This document shows positions 37,916-45,583 of a stretch of 64,000 nt of DNA, one piece after another (position 1 is the stretch's first letter; each line of letters starts with the position of its first letter). The notes beneath the pieces were generated by a model that was not told the origin of the DNA, did no database searches, and saw nothing but the letters and a program-made list of their open reading frames with translations. The translations under genes were made by a program, and so were the position numbers. Source of the stretch: Psychroserpens sp. Hel_I_66 (GTDB lineage Bacteria; Bacteroidota; Bacteroidia; Flavobacteriales; Flavobacteriaceae); NCBI RefSeq assembly GCF_000799465.1, contig NZ_JUGU01000001.1, forward strand, positions 2,500,501 to 2,564,500, read 5' to 3'.

Positions 37916-39065
37916 AGGAAAAGTCATCCATTTGGATAATGAAATAAAACTTTTAGAAGGTTATAAGAATCTCTTTGATCAAAATGACATCGATCTAGAT
38001 TATATCATTTGTGAGACAAAAGAAAAATTTGAACAAGCGTTATCTGAGAATAGAGTAAATATAAAAGCACTTATTTTTGATCTTTTAAGTAGTGATCCAG
38101 ATACAAATGAACTACATCAAAAAGATGCGGAATTTTTAGAAAATATTAACGAAAGCTTCTCTAATTATAACATTCCTATATTTGTATATAGTGGATATCT
38201 TCAAGCATTAGATGGCAAGTATGAAAATCAAGGCACAGTATTTAAAATTGACAAGGATAAAGAAATTACAGTAATTTTTGATAAGATCAAAAACCTTTAC
38301 GAATCAGGTTTTATTGATGTGTTCTGTCCGGACGGATTATTACAAAACCAATTATTAAAGGACTTAAACCTATCTTTTACAAAACAATTCAACAAAAACA
38401 CTCAAATTGAATCTATAATTGACTCTATCGTAAAAGCCAAAGAGAAAGGTTCAAAAGAGCGTACACAGAAAATTTTTCAACGGATTGCTCTTAGATCTTT
38501 AATGTCAAATCTTCTGGCTCCTGATTTAGATAAAGATACTGGTGGCATTACTCCTGATTTTTTTAATCCAGTTGAACATTATTTACAAAGAATTAGTGCT
38601 TTTAAATTTTGGACTGGAGATATTTTTCTTCAAAAAAAGGATCAAGAAACTTGTTTTTTAATTGTAACTCCTAGATGTAATGTCGCGAGTAAAAGTTTTG
38701 AAAGTTTACTCGTTTGCTTAATTAAACTCAATGAATTTCCCAGTAATACAGGAAGTAAAAGAGGAGCAGAAAACATTCAGAAAGCATTAAATGATAATCC
38801 GAAATTTGCTGGATACGACAGATTTTTACCTCCATGTCCACTTTTCGTAGGAGGACACGTATTAATTTCTAAATATCAAATGATTAAAAAACAAACATTG
38901 CTTGATGATTATGATAGAATAATATCCTTAAGTGATGAATTAACAAATGAGATTTTAGGAAAGTTTGGAGCTTATTTTTTCAGGAGTGGAATAACTCCTT
39001 GGGATACAAATGAGACAATCGAAGTTGTTAAAAGTATAACTGAAGACAGAAAAACTAACCAATAA
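37908..39065 (+). CDS. Receiver-domain protein with a novel C-terminal region
   Basis: A 385-residue protein. Residues 1-125 look like a response-regulator receiver: an acidic HLDN at 8-11, candidate phospho-acceptor Asp58 in LIFDLL, Ser95 in FVYSGY, and Lys113 in VFKIDKD. The remaining 260 residues match nothing I know; they contain FLIVTPRCNVASKSF and CPLFVGGHVLISKYQ. ATG 37908 (MSRGKVIHLDN) is chosen because it puts the receiver at the terminus; a longer frame reads back to 37767 inside the upstream gene. The ATG overlaps the kinase-like gene's stop, which implies coupled expression of a kinase-receiver pair. No DNA-binding domain is recognisable. Confidence 0.78.
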   Translation: MSRGKVIHLDNEIKLLEGYKNLFDQNDIDLDYIICETKEKFEQALSENRVNIKALIFDLLSSDPDTNELHQKDAEFLENINESFSNYNIPIFVYSGYLQALDGKYENQGTVFKIDKDKEITVIFDKIKNLYESGFIDVFCPDGLLQNQLLKDLNLSFTKQFNKNTQIESIIDSIVKAKEKGSKERTQKIFQRIALRSLMSNLLAPDLDKDTGGITPDFFNPVEHYLQRISAFKFWTGDIFLQKKDQETCFLIVTPRCNVASKSFESLLVCLIKLNEFPSNTGSKRGAENIQKALNDNPKFAGYDRFLPPCPLFVGGHVLISKYQMIKKQTLLDDYDRIISLSDELTNEILGKFGAYFFRSGITPWDTNETIEVVKSITEDRKTNQ

Positions 39066-39107
39066 TTTTTAAACAAAAAATCATCTTTAGTCTTAATCTT
39101 AACTAAA

Positions 39108-39869
39108 TTGGAAAAAAGAAGCAAAGAGTTTTTAGAAGTGGGTTTTTATTTATCAAAGTTTGGTGAGGTAGATAAAAACGCAAACTATCCCTCTCCACCT
39201 CTACGTTTTAAAGTTGACAAATGGAATAATGCCTACAGAATTTTTTATGAGAAATTAAATGGTGGAAGAACTATTTTAGCTTTCGAACGAAGCTTAAAAA
39301 ATACTCGAGATGGTTTTGATAGTCACTTACCAAATTCGCAACGCATTGGCTGGTTAGGAGACAATAAAAAACCAAGTCCTTTAGGCAAGGAAGCTCATAG
39401 TGTTTTTGATAATTTAATAGATAAAGCGGAAGAGCAAGTTTGGGAAATTATCGAAAAATATTCAGATTTAAATGCAAAAGATTACAAACATACTTTTGAT
39501 GATCTTATAGGTATTCAAGAAAGTGAATCTGAGTATAAAACAGGTAATACTGAAGGAGGAAAAAAAGTAGTTACATCAAGTAAATACGAAAGACAACCTT
39601 CCATTAGAAATGAAGCAATAAACATTCATGGACTAGAGTGTGCAGCTTGTGGCTTTAACTTTCAAGAATTTTATGGAGATTGGGGAAAAGGATTCATTGA
39701 AGTTCATCACATAAAACCATTATCTGAAAACAAAGGAGAAGAAAAAATAACAAACCCAGAAACAGATTTGGAAGTTTTGTGCGCTAATTGTCATAGAATG
39801 GTACATCGCAAAAAAGGCATTACTTTATCTTTACAAGAATTGAAAGAAAAGATTATTAAAAATAAATAA
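39108..39869 (+). CDS. HNH endonuclease, candidate restriction enzyme
   Basis: A protein of about 253 residues with a C-terminal HNH nuclease: CAACGF (about 178-183), FIEVHHIKPL (about 197-206), then LEVLCANCHRMVHR. The four zinc-type cysteines are CAAC and CANC, and HH gives the catalytic His. The N-terminal ~150 residues are unrecognised and may recognise DNA. No ATG exists in frame before the nuclease domain; TTG 39108 is the best start, and an in-frame stop lies at 39063. It is the last gene of the island, 42 bases after the receiver gene and one base from the end of convergent ygiQ. As the only nuclease in the island it is the likely effector. Confidence 0.87.
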   Translation: MEKRSKEFLEVGFYLSKFGEVDKNANYPSPPLRFKVDKWNNAYRIFYEKLNGGRTILAFERSLKNTRDGFDSHLPNSQRIGWLGDNKKPSPLGKEAHSVFDNLIDKAEEQVWEIIEKYSDLNAKDYKHTFDDLIGIQESESEYKTGNTEGGKKVVTSSKYERQPSIRNEAINIHGLECAACGFNFQEFYGDWGKGFIEVHHIKPLSENKGEEKITNPETDLEVLCANCHRMVHRKKGITLSLQELKEKIIKNK

Positions 39870-39870
39870 C

Positions 39871-41832
39871 CTATCTCCTCCTCTTTTTCTTCCTCTCCTT
39901 ATACTTAACCTTATTCTTCCGCTGGTTAAAAGGCACCGCATCATCAAACGTGTTTTTAGCGTCTCCACTAGGTTTGTTCTTGCGCCATTTTTCCTCTTTT
40001 TCGGGAAGGAGCACTTTTAGTAAATCATGGCGACCAAGTTTATTTAAGGTCTTTTTAATCCACGCTTTGTTTTCATCCTTATACCAAAAGAAGAAACGGT
40101 GTTGTTCATCTTTTTCCTTTCTGGTTTTTGGTGTATCTACTTTTTTAAGCGTGTACGGGTGGTAACCACTGTAGTAAATCACCGTAGCAACCGTCATTGG
40201 TGTTGGTGTAAACCCTTGTACTTGTTCCAACTGAAAACCCATATCCTTGGTTTCGGCAGCAAGATTTGCCATATCCTCAACTTCGCAAGCGGGATGATTC
40301 GAAATAAAATAAGGGATTAACTGTAAGTTCAGTTTGTTCTTAATGTTGATCTTATCAAAGCGCTCCTTAAACTTATGAAAATAGGAGAACGACGGTTTCC
40401 GCATTAATTTTAATACAGGATCACTCGTGTGCTCTGGCGCGACTTTTAATCGTCCGGAAACATGCTTGGTCATCACCTCTTCCGTATAATCATCTAATTC
40501 TTTTGGGTCTGCATTTTTATTGAATTCTGGCACCAACATATCATGTCTAATTCCAGAACCTATAAACGATTTTTTTATTTTTGGGTGACTGTCCACCGCT
40601 TGGTATAATTCGGTAAGCGGTTTGTGAGAGGTATCCAGATTACTACAAATCACTGGCGAAATACAACTAGGTGCGACACACTTGTCGCAAATAGATTGCA
40701 CTTTGCCTTTCATTTGGTACATGTTGGCACTTGGCCCACCAATATCACTCAAATAACCTTTAAAATCTGGCATATTCGCAACGATATCGACTTCTCTCAA
40801 AATCGATTCTTTACTACGTGACGCAATAAATTTTCCTTGATGTGCAGAAATCGTACAAAAGCTACAACCACCAAAACAGCCTCTATGGATGTTTATAGAG
40901 GTCTTGATCATTTCATAAGCAGGAATTGGTCCTCGCTTATTATATTTTGGATGCGGTAATCGTGTGTAAGGCAAATCGAAAGACGCATCAATCTCAGCTT
41001 CTGTCATGGTTGGATAAGGCGGATTGATCATCAAGGTCTTATCTCCTACTTTCTGAAAAATACGTCGCGCAGCCAGTTTATTGGACTCTTGCTCAATCAC
41101 CTTAAAATTAGAGGCGTATTGCTTTTTGTCTTTTAAACAGGTTTCGTGGGATGCGATTTCTACATCTTCCCAATTACTGTTCTTTGGGATATCCTCACCT
41201 TCCTTCAACAATACCGCAGTTTGATTAATGGTATTTAAACTACTAAACGGAACCCCTTTTTCTAACAATCGAATGATTTCACGTAAGGGTTGTTCACCCA
41301 TTCCGTAGACCAACATGTCTGCTTTGGACGTTTCCAAAATGGTTGGCATGAGCTGGTCACTCCAATAATCATAATGTGTGACACGTCTCAAAGAACCTTC
41401 AATCCCACCAATCAACACAGGTGTATCTGGCCATTTTTCTTTTAAAATATTACTATACACCGAAGATGCATAATCTGGTCGAAATCCAATATCTCCATTT
41501 GGTGTGTACGCATCTTTATCACGACGCTTTTTATTCGCATTGTAATTGCTCACCATCGGGTCCATGCAACCACCAGTCACGCCAAAAAACAATCTTGGCT
41601 TTCCTAGTTTTTCAAAATCCTGAAGATTATCGGTCACACTAGGTTGTGGTACGATAGCGACTTTTAAACCAAAACTTTCTAACAAACGACCAATAACCGC
41701 AGGCCCAAAGGTTGGATGATCCACATAAGCGTCTCCGCTAAATAGTATGACGTCCAATTCTTGCCAACCGCGTATTTTAACCTCTTTGTTTGTGGTAGGT
41801 AACCAACTCGAAAGTCTTAATTCTTCTTGCAT
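39871..41832 (-). CDS. ygiQ: YgiQ family radical SAM protein
   Basis: Radical S-adenosylmethionine protein of 653 residues. The cluster motif is CFGGCSFC (Cys-x3-Cys-x2-Cys), preceded by INIHRGCFGG and followed by SIREVD-like 'SILREVDIV'. The N-terminal domain (PQPSVTDNLQDFEKLGKPRL) and the basic C-terminal tail rich in Lys/Arg are typical of YgiQ. The reaction of this widespread family is not established. A TACTTTTG promoter core lies only seven bases before the start, suggesting a very short or absent leader. Confidence 0.93.
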   Translation of the reverse strand: MQEELRLSSWLPTTNKEVKIRGWQELDVILFSGDAYVDHPTFGPAVIGRLLESFGLKVAIVPQPSVTDNLQDFEKLGKPRLFFGVTGGCMDPMVSNYNANKKRRDKDAYTPNGDIGFRPDYASSVYSNILKEKWPDTPVLIGGIEGSLRRVTHYDYWSDQLMPTILETSKADMLVYGMGEQPLREIIRLLEKGVPFSSLNTINQTAVLLKEGEDIPKNSNWEDVEIASHETCLKDKKQYASNFKVIEQESNKLAARRIFQKVGDKTLMINPPYPTMTEAEIDASFDLPYTRLPHPKYNKRGPIPAYEMIKTSINIHRGCFGGCSFCTISAHQGKFIASRSKESILREVDIVANMPDFKGYLSDIGGPSANMYQMKGKVQSICDKCVAPSCISPVICSNLDTSHKPLTELYQAVDSHPKIKKSFIGSGIRHDMLVPEFNKNADPKELDDYTEEVMTKHVSGRLKVAPEHTSDPVLKLMRKPSFSYFHKFKERFDKINIKNKLNLQLIPYFISNHPACEVEDMANLAAETKDMGFQLEQVQGFTPTPMTVATVIYYSGYHPYTLKKVDTPKTRKEKDEQHRFFFWYKDENKAWIKKTLNKLGRHDLLKVLLPEKEEKWRKNKPSGDAKNTFDDAVPFNQRKNKVKYKERKKKRRR

Positions 41833-41839
41833 AGTTTTG

Positions 41840-41847
41840 CAAAAGTA
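41840..41847 (-). promoter_or_regulatory. Promoter -7 element of ygiQ, abutting the start
   Basis: TACTTTTG on the minus strand, seven bases from the ATG, so transcription would begin at or near the start codon. Confidence 0.45.
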
Positions 41848-41915
41848 ATTAAAAATAAAACGCTTAGGTGTTAAAATGATTGTAATTGAAAAAAGTTAGA
41901 TGGCTAATAATTTGG

Positions 41916-42009
41916 GCGTTACCACAAGGGTCGCGCTTTACACTACAAGTCCTCGCGCTCCCGATAAAAATCGGGATCGCTGTGGGCTTTCCATTGCAAT
42001 CGCTAACGC
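41916..42009 (-). ncRNA. Structured dispersed intergenic element, copy B (possibly flavo-1-like)
   Basis: Outer stem GCGTTA (41916-41921) with TAACGC (42004-42009), and an inner perfect hairpin TCCCGAT/ATCGGGA. The order GGCGTTACC, variable hairpin, GTC-GGCT-like core, second hairpin, CTAACGC matches the complement of the element at 27285-27383, so the two are related. Family name uncertain. Confidence 0.5.
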
Positions 42010-42011
42010 AT

Positions 42012-42114
42012 TTAGCTGTTAGCTGTTAGCTGTTAGCTGTTAGCTGTTAGCTGTTAGCTGTTAGCTGTTAGCTGTTAGCTGTTAGCTGTTAGCTGTTAGC
42101 TGTTAGCTGTTAGC
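42012..42114. repeat. Seven-base tandem repeat (TTAGCTG)14.7
   Basis: Fourteen perfect head-to-tail copies of TTAGCTG plus TTAGC, 103 bases, directly next to the structured element. It has no spacers and is not in a gene. Copy number is likely to vary by slippage. Confidence 0.97.
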
Positions 42115-42189
42115 AAAAATGAAATAACATTAAGATAACACATAATAACGAAATATTCATGTCCCAAATCAATTCGTAGAATTGAAAAT

Positions 42190-42292
42190 GTCAATCTGCA
42201 GAAATAAAGAGCGAAAGGATGGAGATGCAAAGCGAAGCTTTAAGCACGTAATTCTGAAAGCGAATGTTCCGAAGGAATTTCATCAGATTGAC
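42190..42292. repeat. Long-spaced inverted repeat
   Basis: GTCAATCTG (42190-42198) and CAGATTGAC (42284-42292) are perfect complements enclosing 85 bases, including one TTCCGAAG octamer. It may be a structured RNA or a decayed dispersed element. Confidence 0.5.
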
Positions 42293-42397
42293 TTGAATTT
42301 TTGATTCGTTTTGTTTCAAGACAAAATGAACACAAACAAAGACAAAAAACAAATTTCACTTATAATGTGATATCATTTATCGTCAAGATGACTAAAT

Positions 42398-44029
42398 CTA
42401 CAAATCAAGAGCCCTAATACTTTCAACCCTATTACGTTCCAAAAACGCATCAACCGTTTCAAAATGCTCAATCACACGTTGATCTTTAAATTCAAACACC
42501 TTTTTAGCAAGTCCTTGCAAGAAATCCCTATCGTGGGAAACGAGGATCAAAGTACCATCAAAATCTTGCAAAGCTTCTTTTAAGACATCCTTGGATTTTA
42601 AATCCAAATGGTTGGTAGGCTCATCCAGAATCAACAAGTTTACAGGTTCCAGTAATAATTTTACCATCGCTAGTCTTGTTTTCTCTCCTCCAGACAACAT
42701 ACTCACCTTTTTATCTATGTCATCACCTTTAAACATAAAGCGACCGAGAATGTTTTTAATTTGGGTTCGCACGTCGCCTTTGGCAACTTCATCAACCGTT
42801 TGGAAAATCGTCAAGTTTTCGTCTAATAACGCTGCTTGGTTTTGAGCAAAATAACCAACCTTAACATTGTGACCCAAACTGCAAGTGCCTTCTACTTCGA
42901 TTTCTCCTAAAATAGCTTTGATCATGGTTGATTTACCTTCACCATTTCTTCCCACAAAACAGACTTTTTCGCCTCTGGAGATCGACATATTTGCATTTTT
43001 GAAAACCGTATGGTTTCCGTAGGATTTAGACACCTCTTTAATAGTGACTGGATAATCTCCCGATCGCTGCGTTGGTGGGAACCTCAACTTTAAAGCAGAA
43101 GTATCCACATCATCAATTTCTATAATCTGTAATTTTTCCAACATGCGCTCACGGGATGTCACTTGATTGGTTTTAGAGTACGTGCCTTTAAAACGATCAA
43201 TAAACGCTTGGTTATCTGCAATAAACTTTTGCTGCTCTTGATAGGCTTTAATTTGATGAGCTCTCCTATCCTCACGCAATTGCAAATAATGCGTGTACTT
43301 TGCTTTATAATCATAAATGCGACCCATAGTCACTTCAATAGTACGATTGGTAATATTATCAATGAACGCCCTGTCATGAGAAATCACAACCACAGCATTG
43401 GCTTTATTGACTAAAAAATCCTCTAACCAAATCACAGACTCTATATCAATATGATTGGTTGGCTCGTCCAGTAAAATTAAATCTGGTTTTTGAAGCAGGA
43501 TTTTAGCAAGCTCAATACGCATGCGCCAGCCTCCCGAAAACTCATTGGTTTGTCTATTAAAATCATCCTGTTTAAATCCCAAACCTTTGAGTGCTTTTTC
43601 AACTTCAGCATCGTAGTTCACATCTTCTAAAGCATAATATTTCTCACCTAAATCTGAAACACGCTCAATAATTTTCATGTACTCATCAGATTCATAATCG
43701 GTTCTGGTTTCGAGCTGTTTATTTAAGCCTTCCATCTCGTCGCGCATTTCAAATACATGACTAAAGGCTTTGGAAGCTTCATCAAAGACTGTAGTATTAT
43801 CTTCTGTAAGCAAATGTTGCGGTAAATAGGCTATGACAGCATCTTTTGGAGTTCTCACATTTCCGCGGGTAGGATTTTGGACACCTGCAATAATTTTCAT
43901 CATTGTGGATTTCCCTGCTCCGTTTTTACCCATTAAGGCTATTTTATCGTCTGCATTAATGGTAAAAGACACGTCACTAAATAACGTTTGACCACTAAAT
44001 TCTACTGCTAAATTATCTACTGAAATCAT
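42398..44029 (-). CDS. ABC-F family ATP-binding protein
   Basis: Cytoplasmic ABC-F ATPase of 543 residues with two nucleotide-binding domains and no membrane part. Walker A motifs are GKNGAGKST and GRNGEGKST; signatures are FSGGWRMR and LSGGEKTR; both Walker B regions read LDEPTNH. The linker between them is charged, as in the ribosome-binding members (EttA/Uup/YbiT type) that act in translation. Which subgroup it belongs to cannot be settled by eye. TAGTTTTG (44056-44049) is a promoter core 19 bases upstream. Confidence 0.94.
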   Translation of the reverse strand: MISVDNLAVEFSGQTLFSDVSFTINADDKIALMGKNGAGKSTMMKIIAGVQNPTRGNVRTPKDAVIAYLPQHLLTEDNTTVFDEASKAFSHVFEMRDEMEGLNKQLETRTDYESDEYMKIIERVSDLGEKYYALEDVNYDAEVEKALKGLGFKQDDFNRQTNEFSGGWRMRIELAKILLQKPDLILLDEPTNHIDIESVIWLEDFLVNKANAVVVISHDRAFIDNITNRTIEVTMGRIYDYKAKYTHYLQLREDRRAHQIKAYQEQQKFIADNQAFIDRFKGTYSKTNQVTSRERMLEKLQIIEIDDVDTSALKLRFPPTQRSGDYPVTIKEVSKSYGNHTVFKNANMSISRGEKVCFVGRNGEGKSTMIKAILGEIEVEGTCSLGHNVKVGYFAQNQAALLDENLTIFQTVDEVAKGDVRTQIKNILGRFMFKGDDIDKKVSMLSGGEKTRLAMVKLLLEPVNLLILDEPTNHLDLKSKDVLKEALQDFDGTLILVSHDRDFLQGLAKKVFEFKDQRVIEHFETVDAFLERNRVESIRALDL

Positions 44030-44191
44030 TTTCCCAAATTTAAAGCTGCAAAACTAAACAATGGATGGATAGAAATTTAAAATGTTAGCAAAATTTATAT
44101 ACTTGATGTTTCAAGTTAACTTTAAAGTCTTTTGAGTTAAGCTGTTTTTATGTTTCATACTATATTACTCTATAACTTAAAATAACATATT

Positions 44192-44347
44192 ATGAGTACA
44201 GATAAAGATAAAAACAAAGAAAAAGAAGACGTCAAAAAAACGGGCATTTCAGAAAATGCGATTAACAAAAAGGAAGTGGACGGGAGAGATATTAACCACC
44301 AACAGAAAGATAGAAGAGAGATCCACCAACCAAGGGATAACGCTTAA
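44192..44347 (+). CDS. Small highly charged protein (51 residues)
   Basis: ATG at 44192 to TAA at 44345-44347. The peptide is almost wholly Lys, Asp, Glu and Asn, starting MSTDKDKNKEKED and ending HQPRDNA, and is probably disordered. The frame lies in a gap that otherwise has no gene, and a second small gene and a strong terminator follow, which supports expression. Family not recognised; a general stress-type small protein is possible but unproven. Confidence 0.55.
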   Translation: MSTDKDKNKEKEDVKKTGISENAINKKEVDGRDINHQQKDRREIHQPRDNA

Positions 44348-44375
44348 TCTAAATTAATAATTTAAAATAAAAAAA

Positions 44376-44528
44376 ATGATACTTACAAAAGTTTTAGGTT
44401 TAACCACCTTTCTTACAAAAAGCAAAAAAGCTAAGATTGCTATATTAGGCTTGGAAATTGCAGTTTTAGTATACGCTGTAGCGCAACAAAAGTCTGAGAA
44501 AAGAAAAATGAAAAGATTAAAATCATAG
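44376..44528 (+). CDS. Small single-helix membrane protein (50 residues)
   Basis: ATG at 44376 to TAG at 44526-44528. A basic N-terminus (KSKKAKI) precedes one hydrophobic helix (AILGLEIAVLVYAVA) and a basic tail (KRKMKRLKS). It lies 28 bases after the charged small gene and 43 bases before a perfect terminator, so the pair looks like a small operon. Function unknown. Confidence 0.55.
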   Translation: MILTKVLGLTTFLTKSKKAKIAILGLEIAVLVYAVAQQKSEKRKMKRLKS

Positions 44529-44571
44529 ATCTAAAATTCTAAAAAAATAGAATTATTGATTTATCATAGTA

Positions 44572-44605
44572 AGGGTTAAAAAGTTAAAGCTTTTTAACCC
44601 TTTAT
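44572..44605 (+). terminator. Intrinsic terminator after the two small genes
   Basis: AGGGTTAAAAAG pairs perfectly with CTTTTTAACCCT over a six-base loop, followed by a short T tract. Confidence 0.85.
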
Positions 44606-44668
44606 AATTGTTTTTAATTTTATCAATAAATATCCATCTACACTATTTGGTAATCAAATATATAATCG

Positions 44669-44676
44669 TAAATTTG
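44669..44676 (+). promoter_or_regulatory. Promoter -7 element of rplM-rpsI
   Basis: TAAATTTG matches TAnnTTTG and lies 65 bases before the rplM GTG, leaving room for a leader. Confidence 0.55.
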
Positions 44677-44707
44677 CAAACTCTTTTTCAAGAGAGAAAG
44701 TTTAACC

Positions 44708-44724
44708 GCCTGTCGTGTACAGGC
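44708..44724 (+). promoter_or_regulatory. Hairpin in the rplM leader, candidate ribosomal protein leader
   Basis: GCCTGT pairs with ACAGGC over a CGTGT loop, 17 bases before the rplM start. Position and form suit an autoregulatory L13 leader. Leaders of this type have been proposed in Bacteroidia, but I assign it only by position. Confidence 0.4.
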
Positions 44725-44741
44725 AATTAATATTAATAAGT

Positions 44742-45197
44742 GTGGACACATTAAGCTACAAAACGATTTCAGCAAACAAGGCTACTGTTAATAAAGAGTG
44801 GGTTTTAGTTGACGCTGCAGATCAAACGCTAGGTCGTTTAGCTTCTAAAGTAGCAATACTTTTAAGAGGCAAACACAAGCCTAACTTCACACCGCATGTT
44901 GACTGTGGAGATAACGTAATTGTTATCAATGCAGAAAAAATCAACTTAACAGGTAACAAGTGGAATGACAAAACATACATTCGTCACACAGGTTATCCAG
45001 GTGGTCAAAGAAGTTTAACTGCGACTGAAATGTTTGGAAAAGATCCAGCAAGAATCGTAGAAAAATCAGTAAAAGGAATGCTCCCTAAAAACAAATTAGG
45101 TGCAGATTTATTCCGTAATTTAAATGTCGTTGTTGGTTCAACGCACTCTCACGAGGCTCAAAAACCAAAAACAATAGACTTAACAAAAGTTAACTAA
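44742..45197 (+). CDS. rplM: 50S ribosomal protein L13
   Basis: Large-subunit protein of 151 residues. Visible family blocks: [46 protein letters not shown], and [11 protein letters not shown]. The start is GTG 44742 ([14 protein letters not shown]), the usual N-terminus in Flavobacteriia; the frame extends nine codons further up but those residues are not conserved-looking. Its TAA overlaps the rpsI ATG by one base. A hairpin in the leader may regulate it. Confidence 0.97.
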   Translation: MDTLSYKTISANKATVNKEWVLVDAADQTLGRLASKVAILLRGKHKPNFTPHVDCGDNVIVINAEKINLTGNKWNDKTYIRHTGYPGGQRSLTATEMFGKDPARIVEKSVKGMLPKNKLGADLFRNLNVVVGSTHSHEAQKPKTIDLTKVN

Positions 45198-45583
45198 TGG
45201 AAGTAATTCACAAAATCGGTCGTAGAAAGACGGCTGTTGCACGTGTGTACCTTGCTGAAGGAAAAGGCAAGATCACGATTAACAAAAAAGACATAGAGGC
45301 TTATTTTCCTACTGCGACATTGCAGTACAAAGTAAACCAACCTTTAGCTATGACTAACAACGATGGCAACTTTGATATTACAGTAAACGTTTTTGGTGGA
45401 GGCATAACAGGCCAAGCAGAAGCGATTCGTTTAGGATTATCTCGCGCAATGTGTGAGCTTGATCCAGAAAACAGACTAATATTAAAGCCAGAAGGATTAT
45501 TAACTAGAGATCCACGTATGGTTGAGCGTAAAAAGTTCGGTCAAAAGAAAGCAAGGAAGAAATTCCAGTTCTCGAAACGTTAA
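45197..45583 (+). CDS. rpsI: 30S ribosomal protein S9
   Basis: Small-subunit protein of 128 residues, with [13 protein letters not shown] at the start, [18 protein letters not shown] in the middle and the basic tail ending [12 protein letters not shown], whose terminal Lys-Arg reaches the P site. It is coupled to rplM by a one-base overlap, as in most bacteria. Confidence 0.98.
   Translation: MEVIHKIGRRKTAVARVYLAEGKGKITINKKDIEAYFPTATLQYKVNQPLAMTNNDGNFDITVNVFGGGITGQAEAIRLGLSRAMCELDPENRLILKPEGLLTRDPRMVERKKFGQKKARKKFQFSKR

Larger units (their letters stand above)
41833..42397. other. Intergenic region packed with repeats
   Basis: 565 bases between divergent-side ygiQ and the end of the ABC-F gene. 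It contains the ygiQ promoter (41840), a structured element (41916-42009), a seven-base tandem repeat (42012-42114), a long inverted repeat (42190-42292) and a small hairpin TTTTGT/ACAAAA at about 42310. No gene is visible. Confidence 0.75.

Noticed and set aside
39108..39869. HNH protein as a homing endonuclease or intron-encoded nuclease
   Set aside because: No intron or intein context; it ends a methyltransferase operon, which suits a restriction role better.
33813..39870. DISARM, BREX or a Z1/helicase-type MORC system
   Set aside because: No helicase, phospholipase D, PglX-type methyltransferase, Z1 or PD-(D/E)XK gene is present.
42012..42114. Possible CRISPR array
   Set aside because: The repeat unit is seven bases with no spacers and no cas genes nearby; it is a simple tandem repeat.
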